NCBI GenBank assembly: GCA_903822595.1
Contig: CAIJPS010000036.1
Coordinates: 1-64,000, forward strand
Length of the DNA: 64,000 nucleotides
Direction of reading: 5' to 3'
DNA from: an uncultured Chlorobiaceae bacterium
GTDB lineage: Bacteria > Bacteroidota > Chlorobiia > Chlorobiales > Chlorobiaceae
The translations under genes and the position numbers were made by a program. The notes under the pieces are model-generated. The model did not search any database, was not told the DNA's origin, and worked only from the letters and a program-made list of their open reading frames with translations. This document shows, in pieces, positions 18,126-27,079 of the stretch (positions are counted from its first letter, which is position 1; the number at the start of each line of letters is the position of its first letter).

Positions 18126-21100
18126 ATGCCTATTTCAACTTTGCAGAAGTGGGAATATCTCGCTTCCTATGGTGATCTGATAAATGCTTTTGGTCCCGAC
18201 GTGGTGAGAGCATACAGTCACTACCAAAACTTCACCACTGGAATAGCTGGTGATCCCCAGCATCCTGGTACTGAAGTTCGTCCTATTACCTTTGATGCAT
18301 GGGAGTATCTTGCATCCTATGACGATCTGATCACGGCATTCAGCCATGATGTCGATCCTGGAATAAGCGCAGCACGCCATTATGTAACGTACGGTTATGG
18401 CGAACATCGCGACACGAATGCTTTTGATGCGCAGGCCTACCTTGCCAACTATGCTGACTTGCGTACAGCTTTTGGAACCGATGTGGTCGCGGCCGAAAAA
18501 CACTATGTTATTTACGGTCGTGCAGAGGGACGTAACGATTACACCCTCACCGCTCTCAGCGCAACTGCCGGCGACGCAGCAGGCCATGTCGGCGAAGGTC
18601 ACACGGTTATCTTTACCCTTGATACCCATGATCTGCCACAGGGAAGAACATTCAGCTACTCTCTCTCCGGCATTACCCTTGCCGATCTCGCTGATGGCTC
18701 TCTTTCGGGCACGGCAACCGTTGGTGCTGACGGAAAGGCAATCATCTCGGTCGACCTTGAGGCTGATCATGTCACAGAGGGTGCTGAGACCCTGACGCTG
18801 CACATTGACGATCACACCGCATCAGTCACCGTTGACGATCTCTCTATACTCGATGCACCCGGAACCTTTACCCTTACCGGTGATACCGATGTCGAGACCG
18901 CCAATGTCTTTAACTCCGCTCCGGTTCGTTACATTCTCGGCAGCGGCTTCCTTGGCGACAACCGCATCAACAGTCTGCAGGACGAAGACAAGCTTACCGG
19001 CTCAGGTGTCAACCCGACACTCAATGCTACACTTGGTAACACCAACGATGCAGGTTCCTACGATATTACCCCGCAGTTGCGTGGCATCAAGATCGTCAAT
19101 GTTGCCTTCTCAAACACCGATGGCACCTACCTTGACCTGCAGGATTCAGGAATTCTTCCTACTGGCAGTGCCTTGACCGATGTCAATGTTACCCGTATTT
19201 CTACCTCCGGTTCGCATGTTGTCAACATGTGGGGTGAGACAGTCAACCTCTCTGCCCACAACAGTCATGACATTGCTGATATGGAGTTCTCCTATATCAA
19301 CAGCAAGCTTGCCGGGAACCAGACGGTTAATCTTCTTCTCGAGAATGTTACTGCTGACCACCTTGATATCGGCGCAGAGAACATTCAGACCCAGCAGATC
19401 GAAACCCTCAATCTTACCGTAGCCGCTAACGGTGCAAGTTCGGTCAACGTTATTGACCTTCGTCCTGATGGTATCTCTTCCACACACCAGACTCTCAACA
19501 TTGTTGCAAACGACGCTCTGATTATTGCAGAAGACTGGAATCGTGACGCTGGAAGTGTTCCTGCTGTTCCGACAGTTCTTGGTTATCCTGCAGCAAGGAC
19601 GGGTGTTGCCAGTCAGTCCGCCGGTCACGTTTTCCCGGTTGCCGGACTTGAAGGTCATGACCTTGGCTACATTCTGCACGACAATGGCTTTACCTTCGAT
19701 ACCGTTGAAAGCCTTGAAAAGATCACTGTTGCCGGTTCAGGTGATGTTACGCTTGGTTCCGTAGGCAGCGCACCCGCGTTTCTGCTTGATGGTTCAGCCG
19801 CATGGGGCAAGATCGCAGTCAACATCTCCAACGCTGCTGAAGATGCATCGGCAATCTTCAGGACGGGACATAACGATGATACCGTTATTGTAGGCAATGT
19901 TCTTGAAGGTTTTAGTGGTTCAGGTCACTCCTTTAGTGATTTAGACTATGGTTCAGGTTATAATCCTTACTATTCATCACCCATTACACTTGCAGGAAAG
20001 GTCTATACCGGTGATGGCAATGATGTTGTTCTTGCCAATGATCTTGCAGAAAGCTACAGCAACCCGCTCTACAGGACACTTATCGATACCGGATCAGGTG
20101 ACGATACGGTCGTTGTTGGTATTCTGCATGGTAACCCCGGTCAGCCTGCAGCGATGGACGGGAATGGTGCGCAGATTCTGCTTGGAGACGGCAACGACTC
20201 TGTTACTGCCCTTAATCTTGAAGAAGAGGCGCAGATAGATGCAGGCAATGGCAACGATGTCATCAATCTCACTACCGCAGTTTCACACTATTCAGGTAGC
20301 GGTAATGAGGCAGAGTGGGTAGGGACTGGTTACACCGTCATTGCTGGCGATGCAACGGTTGATGCTGATGGTCATGGTGCCGAGGTTCTGGCTGGTTCAG
20401 GTGATGACCTGGTTCACTTCCTCTTCACCGGTACCGGACTTCGCAGCCACCTTGGTGGTGACTCGGTGATCGAAGGCTATGTTGATGGAGGAGCCGGTAA
20501 CGATGCAATCACGGTAGACAGTAACAAGAGTCTCGATCTGGTTCATGGGCACTCATCCACCTTACAGGGCCCAGATGGCACAGGTTCTAGTCCCATTACC
20601 AAAGCGATCACCAGCGTTGAAACCCTGACACTGAACTCAACCACAGCATGGGATGGAGAGGCAACGTCAAGCGTCTTTGCACCGCATTCTGAAAACAGGG
20701 TGCTTGCTTTCAACGGGGTCGATGGCACTGGTGATGGAACAAGAACTATTATAGCGAACGATGACAATGGTTATACCGCAGACTACACGGTTGACCGTTC
20801 ACAATTCGATAGTGCTTTGCGGACCATCAACCTGAACCATGAGGATGGCGTCATTCTCAACATTCAGCACGAACACAACAATTATGTCGCTTTTGCCGGT
20901 GACGAAGCTGCAGATACCTTGACCAATCTTCTTGGTACCGAGAAGATCAACCTCACGGCACTTGAGACGTTTACCAATCAAGGTACTGGTAATTATGATG
21001 GCTCAGGTCATGCGACTACCGGCACCGGTGCTGCAGCCGACCCTCTTGGCACGGTTTACGGGCCAGGTTTGGTTAACTCGGTCTGCGGTGTTACCGTTCC

Positions 21101-23780
21101 GTTTACGGCTGACCTGTATGTTAATCTTGCCCTTGAAAACGGTACAGGGACAGGCGATGTGGCTGATATTACCATAAACGGCGACAATGCCATTACCTCA
21201 ATCTGGAGTGATATCAGGCCAGCAACAACCGTTCTTAACTCTGATTTCTCTCTTAATGACATCGGTTCGGGTACTCATAGCTACGAGTCACTGGCTCTGG
21301 CGGTCAATGGCAACCACAACCACGGTGTTGACCTAAACAATGACTTTGCCGAAACACTGACGGTAACCGGTGACGGAACCGGCGGCGGCAACCTGACACT
21401 GGTCAATGTTAATGCTACCGTCATACAGACCGGCGGTGCTGATCTTATCAGTGGCTACAAAGGCAATGTCTATGTCGGTGTTGAGAGCGAAGAGGGTCAC
21501 CACATTACGACCGGTATCGGCAACGACATCGTTCGCCTTGGTGACGAGCACGCAATTCACGACTTCAATGACTACGTCAGCCTTGGTTCAGGAAACGATA
21601 TCGTGGTCTTCAATGGCCTTAGCCGTGACGGTGGTACCGGTTCTGTCAACCATGGCGGCTTGACAAATGGCGATACGGTTATTGGTGGCGCAGGCTACGA
21701 TACCATTGCTGTTGGCGGTGAGGTTTCCCTTGATGGCGTTGGTCGCAAGTTTGGTGTAACCATCAGCGAATCTGAGCTTCAGAGAGTATCGGGCTTTGAG
21801 GCCATCCAGTTCTCCGTTGGTCAGGCTGAGATACATGCTGAGCCATACAATTTCGATTACTCGCTTCGCCTGAGAGATTCGGTATATTCGCAGAATGGGT
21901 ACTCTACCAATAATGCGTTGCTTCCAAATGAGAAGGTGATCGACATTATCAACAACAATGTTTCAGCCGCCGGTGAGCAGCTTGCCGAGCTCCAGGAAGG
22001 TAACACCGTCATTGACCTGCTTGGCCTGAGCATCGATTATCAGATCACCTACAATGGTGCAACCAATGCGGAAGGCAATGACTTTGGTGGAAGTGGAAGT
22101 GGAACGGGATGCATCTCTGACCATGGCAGCAATGACCGCTTCATCTTCGACGACGCAAACCTTGATGGTGGTGATACCATTAACGGTGGTGCCAATGATG
22201 GTGACGGAACAACGGTGAAAAATGCTGGTGGTCTGCATGAGGGTGCCTATCAGTATCTGCCACTCTACCTTACGAGCTTCTATCTACAGTATGGCTCTGC
22301 CGGTTCAGGTCTTGGCAACCGTGACGTACTTGAAGTTCGCGACAATGCGGAGGTGACCTCCTCTTCTGACCTGCTGCACTCCTCTTCTGACCAGCTGCAC
22401 ATCAGCAACGTTGGAACCATTGCCTTCAACAATGACCTCGGTACGAATCAGACGTTGATAATTGATTTGAATGACAGCGTTGTCGATTCTATGGTAGACA
22501 GTCTGCACTCCTCGTCAACTGGTGCACCTGAAATTCTGCTTATCAAGGCAAATGATGGAACGGTTACTCAGGATCACGCGGCACAGCTTCATCTTGATGC
22601 CTCGCAGCTTACGGCAAAGTCAGGACTTGGCATCGGGCTTGACACTCAGAACTATGGTTCGGCATTCTTCGGAAGCGGTTCACTGATTGAGGGTACTTTT
22701 GGTACCGATGAAATTCTTGGCGGTGCCAGCAACGAGTACATCAATGGTATGACCAGCAACGACGTAGTTGATGGCGGTCATGTTGCTAATGGTACAGGTT
22801 ACAATGATCACGATACCATCGGTTTCACAACCTACTTCAATGACTTCAGTAATAACCAGATCCAGAACATTGAGGTGCTTGACGTATGGCATGATGTCAA
22901 CCACACCGGTCCTGGCTCCGACAAGATTTTTGTTGACGTGACCTCACAGACAGAAGGTTTTTTCATTAATGTCCATGAGCATAATGTAACAACAGGATTG
23001 TGGGCAGGTAACACCCTTTTGTCTGGACAGGGTAACGATACCATTCACATCTTTGATAACTACGCTTATGTAGATGGTGGAAGTGGCAACGATATCATCA
23101 CTGTGGATGGTAGCGGGAATCATGACGGTGAGTGGATCTTTGGTGGTGATGGCAGTGACTCCATTGTCGGTGGTAGCGGAGCTGATGAGATTTTTGCCTA
23201 CTCCTGGACTTCAGCGAGTGGCTCAGGTCTTGGTAACGATACCATCACTGGCGGTGCAGGCAATGACGACATCTGGCTGAACGCTGGAACCGGTAATGGT
23301 AACGTTGACGTTGTCAAGACGGCATGGGGCGGAGAGGGTGTTGATACCATCCACAACTTCACCGCAGGATCTGGTGCTGGGCATGATGTCTTTACCTTTA
23401 CCGGTACAAGTGATATCGCTGGCTTCAGCATTAACCCGAGTCTGTTGCAGTCAGGGGTGAACCTGAATGGTGGCGGTGGAGCTAATGCGGGGGTACAGGC
23501 TGGCTTTGTCACGGTATTGGACAATGCAGCCACCCTGGATGCTACAGGAATAGCTAATGCTCTGTCTGCTGGTGTTAACAAGTTGTCGACCTTTGCATCG
23601 GCTACTCATGATGTCTTCTATCTTGCCATTGACAACAATGTCGATACCGAAATTGTGAAGATCAATGACTTGAATGGAGATGGAACGATCACTTCGAATG
23701 AGATCACACTCATTGCGCACTTGGTCGGTGTTACAGATGCGGGTACTCTTGTTCATGCCAACTTCGGTAATCTCCCTTAA
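18126..23780 (+). CDS. Giant repeat-rich surface protein (S-layer/RTX adhesin-like)
   Basis: A 1,884-residue acidic, Gly/Asp/Asn/Thr-rich protein. The N-terminus holds three ~45-residue repeats (WEYLASYGDLINAFG, WEYLASYDDLITAF, QAYLANYADLRTAFGTD, each followed by HY and a GxxEGR-like end), a motif often at the start of large calcium-binding exoproteins. A Calx-beta-like domain follows (about 155-240: VGEGHTVIFTLD, EGAETLTLHIDDH). The bulk is beta-solenoid-like sequence with scattered RTX-type motifs (GDGNDVVLA, GSGDDTVVV, GGAGNDDIWL). The C-terminus carries an EF-hand-like DLNGDGTITSNEI. It does not carry the C-terminal module of the five upstream proteins. Almost no Cys and no N-terminal signal peptide fit type I export of an S-layer or adhesin; this is inference. 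A strong terminator follows, so it is probably monocistronic. Confidence 0.85.
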   Translation: MPISTLQKWEYLASYGDLINAFGPDVVRAYSHYQNFTTGIAGDPQHPGTEVRPITFDAWEYLASYDDLITAFSHDVDPGISAARHYVTYGYGEHRDTNAFDAQAYLANYADLRTAFGTDVVAAEKHYVIYGRAEGRNDYTLTALSATAGDAAGHVGEGHTVIFTLDTHDLPQGRTFSYSLSGITLADLADGSLSGTATVGADGKAIISVDLEADHVTEGAETLTLHIDDHTASVTVDDLSILDAPGTFTLTGDTDVETANVFNSAPVRYILGSGFLGDNRINSLQDEDKLTGSGVNPTLNATLGNTNDAGSYDITPQLRGIKIVNVAFSNTDGTYLDLQDSGILPTGSALTDVNVTRISTSGSHVVNMWGETVNLSAHNSHDIADMEFSYINSKLAGNQTVNLLLENVTADHLDIGAENIQTQQIETLNLTVAANGASSVNVIDLRPDGISSTHQTLNIVANDALIIAEDWNRDAGSVPAVPTVLGYPAARTGVASQSAGHVFPVAGLEGHDLGYILHDNGFTFDTVESLEKITVAGSGDVTLGSVGSAPAFLLDGSAAWGKIAVNISNAAEDASAIFRTGHNDDTVIVGNVLEGFSGSGHSFSDLDYGSGYNPYYSSPITLAGKVYTGDGNDVVLANDLAESYSNPLYRTLIDTGSGDDTVVVGILHGNPGQPAAMDGNGAQILLGDGNDSVTALNLEEEAQIDAGNGNDVINLTTAVSHYSGSGNEAEWVGTGYTVIAGDATVDADGHGAEVLAGSGDDLVHFLFTGTGLRSHLGGDSVIEGYVDGGAGNDAITVDSNKSLDLVHGHSSTLQGPDGTGSSPITKAITSVETLTLNSTTAWDGEATSSVFAPHSENRVLAFNGVDGTGDGTRTIIANDDNGYTADYTVDRSQFDSALRTINLNHEDGVILNIQHEHNNYVAFAGDEAADTLTNLLGTEKINLTALETFTNQGTGNYDGSGHATTGTGAAADPLGTVYGPGLVNSVCGVTVPFTADLYVNLALENGTGTGDVADITINGDNAITSIWSDIRPATTVLNSDFSLNDIGSGTHSYESLALAVNGNHNHGVDLNNDFAETLTVTGDGTGGGNLTLVNVNATVIQTGGADLISGYKGNVYVGVESEEGHHITTGIGNDIVRLGDEHAIHDFNDYVSLGSGNDIVVFNGLSRDGGTGSVNHGGLTNGDTVIGGAGYDTIAVGGEVSLDGVGRKFGVTISESELQRVSGFEAIQFSVGQAEIHAEPYNFDYSLRLRDSVYSQNGYSTNNALLPNEKVIDIINNNVSAAGEQLAELQEGNTVIDLLGLSIDYQITYNGATNAEGNDFGGSGSGTGCISDHGSNDRFIFDDANLDGGDTINGGANDGDGTTVKNAGGLHEGAYQYLPLYLTSFYLQYGSAGSGLGNRDVLEVRDNAEVTSSSDLLHSSSDQLHISNVGTIAFNNDLGTNQTLIIDLNDSVVDSMVDSLHSSSTGAPEILLIKANDGTVTQDHAAQLHLDASQLTAKSGLGIGLDTQNYGSAFFGSGSLIEGTFGTDEILGGASNEYINGMTSNDVVDGGHVANGTGYNDHDTIGFTTYFNDFSNNQIQNIEVLDVWHDVNHTGPGSDKIFVDVTSQTEGFFINVHEHNVTTGLWAGNTLLSGQGNDTIHIFDNYAYVDGGSGNDIITVDGSGNHDGEWIFGGDGSDSIVGGSGADEIFAYSWTSASGSGLGNDTITGGAGNDDIWLNAGTGNGNVDVVKTAWGGEGVDTIHNFTAGSGAGHDVFTFTGTSDIAGFSINPSLLQSGVNLNGGGGANAGVQAGFVTVLDNAATLDATGIANALSAGVNKLSTFASATHDVFYLAIDNNVDTEIVKINDLNGDGTITSNEITLIAHLVGVTDAGTLVHANFGNLP

Positions 23781-23833
23781 CATAATCAGGGATTTGCCTT
23801 GAGCGTATGCGAGGGGTTTGAAGCTGTAAAAAC

Positions 23834-23871
23834 AAAAAACCCGGTCTCTCACAAGGAGGCCGGGTTTTTTT
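23834..23871 (+). terminator. Rho-independent terminator after the giant surface protein
   Basis: Arms aaaaaacccgg and ccgggtttttt, extended inward by a few more pairs (two G-U) around a 5-base loop, ending in seven T. It lies 54 bases after the stop and separates this gene from the glycan cluster. Confidence 0.85.
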
Positions 23872-23907
23872 ATTCATGCAACATGTATAAAAAGATGCAG
23901 AAGCGCA

Positions 23908-25215
23908 ATGGAAGAGAAACAGGATAGTGCTCTGGCGGCTCTGTTACGGCTGAAGTCTTGGCTGCGTTCTGCCGAGTCGCTCCCGCTCGAGGCGCAGCGT
24001 AAGATGCAGGAGTCGCAGTTGAAAATGCTCTTTACTCATGCATACAACTATTCCGGGTGGTGGCGGGAACGGCTCTCTCAGGCTGGTTACCCTCAGCAGG
24101 AGGGTTCAATCCTTACGGTTCTCGGAAACCTGACGCCCCTGGTGCGGAGTGATTTGCAGGAGCATGTTGAGGAGGTGCGAGCATGGCATCCTGATTGGTC
24201 GGAAAAAGAGATCTTTGTCAGTACAACCTCAGGCTCTACCGGGATGCCGGTAAGGGTGGAGAAGTTCAGGGCGGCCTATAATCTTGTTTACGATGCTGTT
24301 TCACTGATCGATCATGAGTGGCATGGCCGTGATGCACGCCTTCCCCTGCTTGTTTTCAGTGATAATCCCGACAGTATCCAGCCTGACTGGGGGCCGTTAT
24401 TTGCCTCATTTCAGGGTGAAGGAAGTGTTGTGAACCGACATGCCTCAAACCGTTCACTGGATGACGAAGTGGCAGCACTTCAGGAGTGTCGGCCAGCCTA
24501 TTTGAAGGCGACTGCCTTCAGGGCTGCGGCAATCGGTGAACTGCTGATGCGGCAAGGCAAAACATTCCCGTTACGTCAGATTCTTTCACAATATGAGCGG
24601 GTTACTCCTCGTCAGCGGGAGGTGTGCCGCAGAGCGTTCGGCGCTGAAATTATTGACCGCTACTCATGTGAAGAGAGCGGGTGGCTGGCGTTGCAGTGTC
24701 CAAAGCATGAGCACCTTCATGTTATGGCTGGCTCAACCCTTATCGAGATTGTTGATGACCGGCTTAAGGCGTGCCCACCGGGGATTGCGGGCAAGGTTCT
24801 GGTAACAAATTTCTACAGTTTTGCCATGCCGATTATCCGTTACGATATTGGTGATATTGCTGAATGGGGAGAGCCTTGTGATTGTGGCATCAACTTCCCG
24901 GTGATTAAACGGCTTTGGGGACGTAAACGGAATTTGGTACGAGTGCCGAACGGTGAACTGAGGCCTATGCTTTATTTGGGTGATGATATTGCAAAAAATC
25001 CGGTAGTGAGGGAGTTTCGTCTGATTCAGCAGAAAAACGGTGAGATTGACTTTTTTGTGCGCGCTCCTCGTCCTCTCAGAGGTGAGGAGATTGAGGAACT
25101 TCGATCGTTTGTCCTGAAAATGGATCCGCAACTGGTGGTTCATATCCGCGAGGTTTCCGAAATCGACTGGGGGAGTGGATTAAAGCGGGAGGAGTTTATC
25201 CGATTTGATGGATAG
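23908..25215 (+). CDS. PaaK/CapK-like adenylate-forming enzyme
   Basis: 435 residues resembling phenylacetate-CoA ligase-like (CapK) proteins of the ANL superfamily. The AMP-binding signature TTSGSTGMPVRV lies near residue 107, YSCEESGWLALQC in the middle, and PIIRYDIGDIAEWG near residue 305, followed by the small C-terminal domain. These enzymes activate a carboxylic acid as acyl-adenylate, and some then pass it to CoA. CapK-like members sit in polysaccharide loci, where they are thought to supply acyl groups for glycan decoration. Being first in this + strand glycan cluster supports that role over aromatic degradation; no other paa gene is present. The acid substrate is unknown. Confidence 0.82.
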   Translation: MEEKQDSALAALLRLKSWLRSAESLPLEAQRKMQESQLKMLFTHAYNYSGWWRERLSQAGYPQQEGSILTVLGNLTPLVRSDLQEHVEEVRAWHPDWSEKEIFVSTTSGSTGMPVRVEKFRAAYNLVYDAVSLIDHEWHGRDARLPLLVFSDNPDSIQPDWGPLFASFQGEGSVVNRHASNRSLDDEVAALQECRPAYLKATAFRAAAIGELLMRQGKTFPLRQILSQYERVTPRQREVCRRAFGAEIIDRYSCEESGWLALQCPKHEHLHVMAGSTLIEIVDDRLKACPPGIAGKVLVTNFYSFAMPIIRYDIGDIAEWGEPCDCGINFPVIKRLWGRKRNLVRVPNGELRPMLYLGDDIAKNPVVREFRLIQQKNGEIDFFVRAPRPLRGEEIEELRSFVLKMDPQLVVHIREVSEIDWGSGLKREEFIRFDG

Positions 25216-25395
25216 GCCGGCAAGTGTGTGCCTCCCGCCTCCCTTTTTTCAGCACGGAGGAGGGTCTTTGCAGGGTAAGAGGGGAGTTTGTTGCTTCTCA
25301 ATCTTGATTGTTGTACCTTGAAAACCTACTGGTTTGATGAAAAGCATGTTGAGTTGACAGGGTATTATCCTCTTTTATAAAAAGTTTATCCAGTT

Positions 25396-26307
25396 ATGGC
25401 TCCCAGGATATCAGTCCTTTTTCCTGTCGGAAATCGTGAGATCTATCTTCGTGAGGCTCTTGAATCGGTTCTGGCGCAGAGTTTCACCGATTTTGAGTTC
25501 CTGATCATCAAGGATGGCCTGGAACCAAACGTTGAGTCGATTATCGACAGTTATCGTGACAAGCGGATACGCACCATAAGATTGCCCATCAACCTCGGTC
25601 TCAGTACAGCCCTGAATGCGGGGTTGCGTGTTGCTGAAACGCCCTATATTGTTCTCATGGACTCGGATGATGTGGCTATGCCTGAGCGCTTTGCCCGGCA
25701 GTATGACTATATGGAGCGCAATCCCGGTGTGACGGTTTGCGGTTCAAATTTCATCAAGATTGTCAATGATGGGCCGCGTCATCCCTGTCGCTATCCTGAG
25801 ACGGATGCTCTCATCAAGGCCCGCATGATTCTGGTTGACTCGGCAATTCATAATCCTACGGTGATCTACCGCACGGAGTTTGTGAGAAAATATCGGTTGC
25901 AGTATGATGCCAACTTCCCGAGGAATCAGGATTATCGTTTTTTTGTGGAGATGATGCGCAACGGTGCCTCCTTTTACTGCATGCAGGAGGAGCTGTTGCT
26001 TTACCGTCGTCACAATGCCAACATTACCAATGATCTTGATGGCATTGATGAGGAGAAGGGCAGAATTCGGGAAATTATTTTGCCGCTCTATTTTCCTGAC
26101 CTGACGGGTGAGGAGGTGCGGCTTCTGCTCAAGTCGCAGTGTCAGCAGGTGACCATGACCGTGCTTGAGGCTGGTCATTGTCTTGCGGTCATCAACAAGG
26201 CACTGCGCGAAAATCGAACCATGAGAGGAGAAGATCGGGCGCATCTCCGGGTAATTCTGCAAGGTTATGCCGATGCCTTGATTCAGGCCTTTAACCGCCA
26301 AAAGTGA
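25396..26307 (+). CDS. Family-2 glycosyltransferase
   Basis: 303 residues. The GT-A fold start ISVLFPVGNREIYLREALES, the VLMDSDDVAMPERF segment with the metal-binding DSDD (about residues 93-96), and a later RNQDYRFFVEMM acceptor-side motif mark a GT2 enzyme. No membrane segment, so cytoplasmic. It probably adds a sugar during assembly of the surface glycan encoded here. It starts 180 bases after the PaaK-like gene, an unremarkable gap that may hold a promoter. Confidence 0.88.
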   Translation: MAPRISVLFPVGNREIYLREALESVLAQSFTDFEFLIIKDGLEPNVESIIDSYRDKRIRTIRLPINLGLSTALNAGLRVAETPYIVLMDSDDVAMPERFARQYDYMERNPGVTVCGSNFIKIVNDGPRHPCRYPETDALIKARMILVDSAIHNPTVIYRTEFVRKYRLQYDANFPRNQDYRFFVEMMRNGASFYCMQEELLLYRRHNANITNDLDGIDEEKGRIREIILPLYFPDLTGEEVRLLLKSQCQQVTMTVLEAGHCLAVINKALRENRTMRGEDRAHLRVILQGYADALIQAFNRQK

Positions 26308-26442
26308 AGGAGCACCGCATTGTTGACCGGGTGGCAGGAAGATAACAAGATTGCTATCGTGTGGATGAAGAGGTAAGGGATTGCAGGGAATGGGAAGAAG
26401 CCGTTATGATCGGGTTATCAGGCAATGTTTTTGTATTGATAC

Positions 26443-27036
26443 ATGGAGAGTACGCTGTTAAAATTAAATTTGGGATGTGGTGACAGGCATCTGGATGGAT
26501 GGGTAAATGTTGATTGCCAGCCAGCTTGTCATCCTGATATGGTGTGTGATCTTGAGCAATTTCCCTGGCCCTTTGCCGATGGGAGCGTCAGCGAGATCTT
26601 GCTGGAGCATGTGCTCGAGCATCTTGGTGAATCTCGTGCGCTCTATCTTGCTGTTATCAGGGAGCTTTACCGTATTTGCCGGCACGGGGCAACGATTCAT
26701 ATCATTGTGCCGCATCCGCGACATGACCATTATTTTAATGATCCTACCCATGTGCGTCCCATTCTTCCTGATGGGCTTCGGATGTTTGATCAATCATTGA
26801 ATCGACAGTGGATTGCAAAAAAATGGTCAAACACTCCCCTTGGCATCTATTTGGGGGTTGATTTTCGTATTACAGAGTGCCAATATCAACTTGATTCGCT
26901 TTATCGAGAAAAGATAAAGCGTGGTGAGGTCACGAAGGAGCAGCTTCATGAATTGCTACGGACACACAATAACGTTTGTGAGCAAATTATTCTTGAGTGG
27001 TCAGTTGTGAAAGAGGGCAGGGTTACGACGACGTGA
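26443..27036 (+). CDS. Small class I SAM methyltransferase
   Basis: 197 residues. It starts MESTLLKLNLGCGDRHLDGW with the SAM-binding motif LNLGCG and an acidic residue at strand 2 (VNVDCQ), then EILLEHVLEHLG and ELYRICRHGATIHIIVPHPRHD. This is the predicted SAM-dependent methyltransferase type often found in glycan clusters. The target is not known. It lies 44 bases before the GT9-like fusion gene on the same strand and is probably in the same transcript. Confidence 0.82.
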   Translation: MESTLLKLNLGCGDRHLDGWVNVDCQPACHPDMVCDLEQFPWPFADGSVSEILLEHVLEHLGESRALYLAVIRELYRICRHGATIHIIVPHPRHDHYFNDPTHVRPILPDGLRMFDQSLNRQWIAKKWSNTPLGIYLGVDFRITECQYQLDSLYREKIKRGEVTKEQLHELLRTHNNVCEQIILEWSVVKEGRVTTT

Positions 27037-27079
27037 AGGTGAGGAAATTCATTGTTCTTTCAACATCCAACAAGAAGTT

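Noticed and set aside
23908..25215. Phenylacetate degradation gene paaK
   Set aside because: Only the PaaK/CapK family fold is supported; no other aromatic degradation gene is near and the setting is a glycan cluster.
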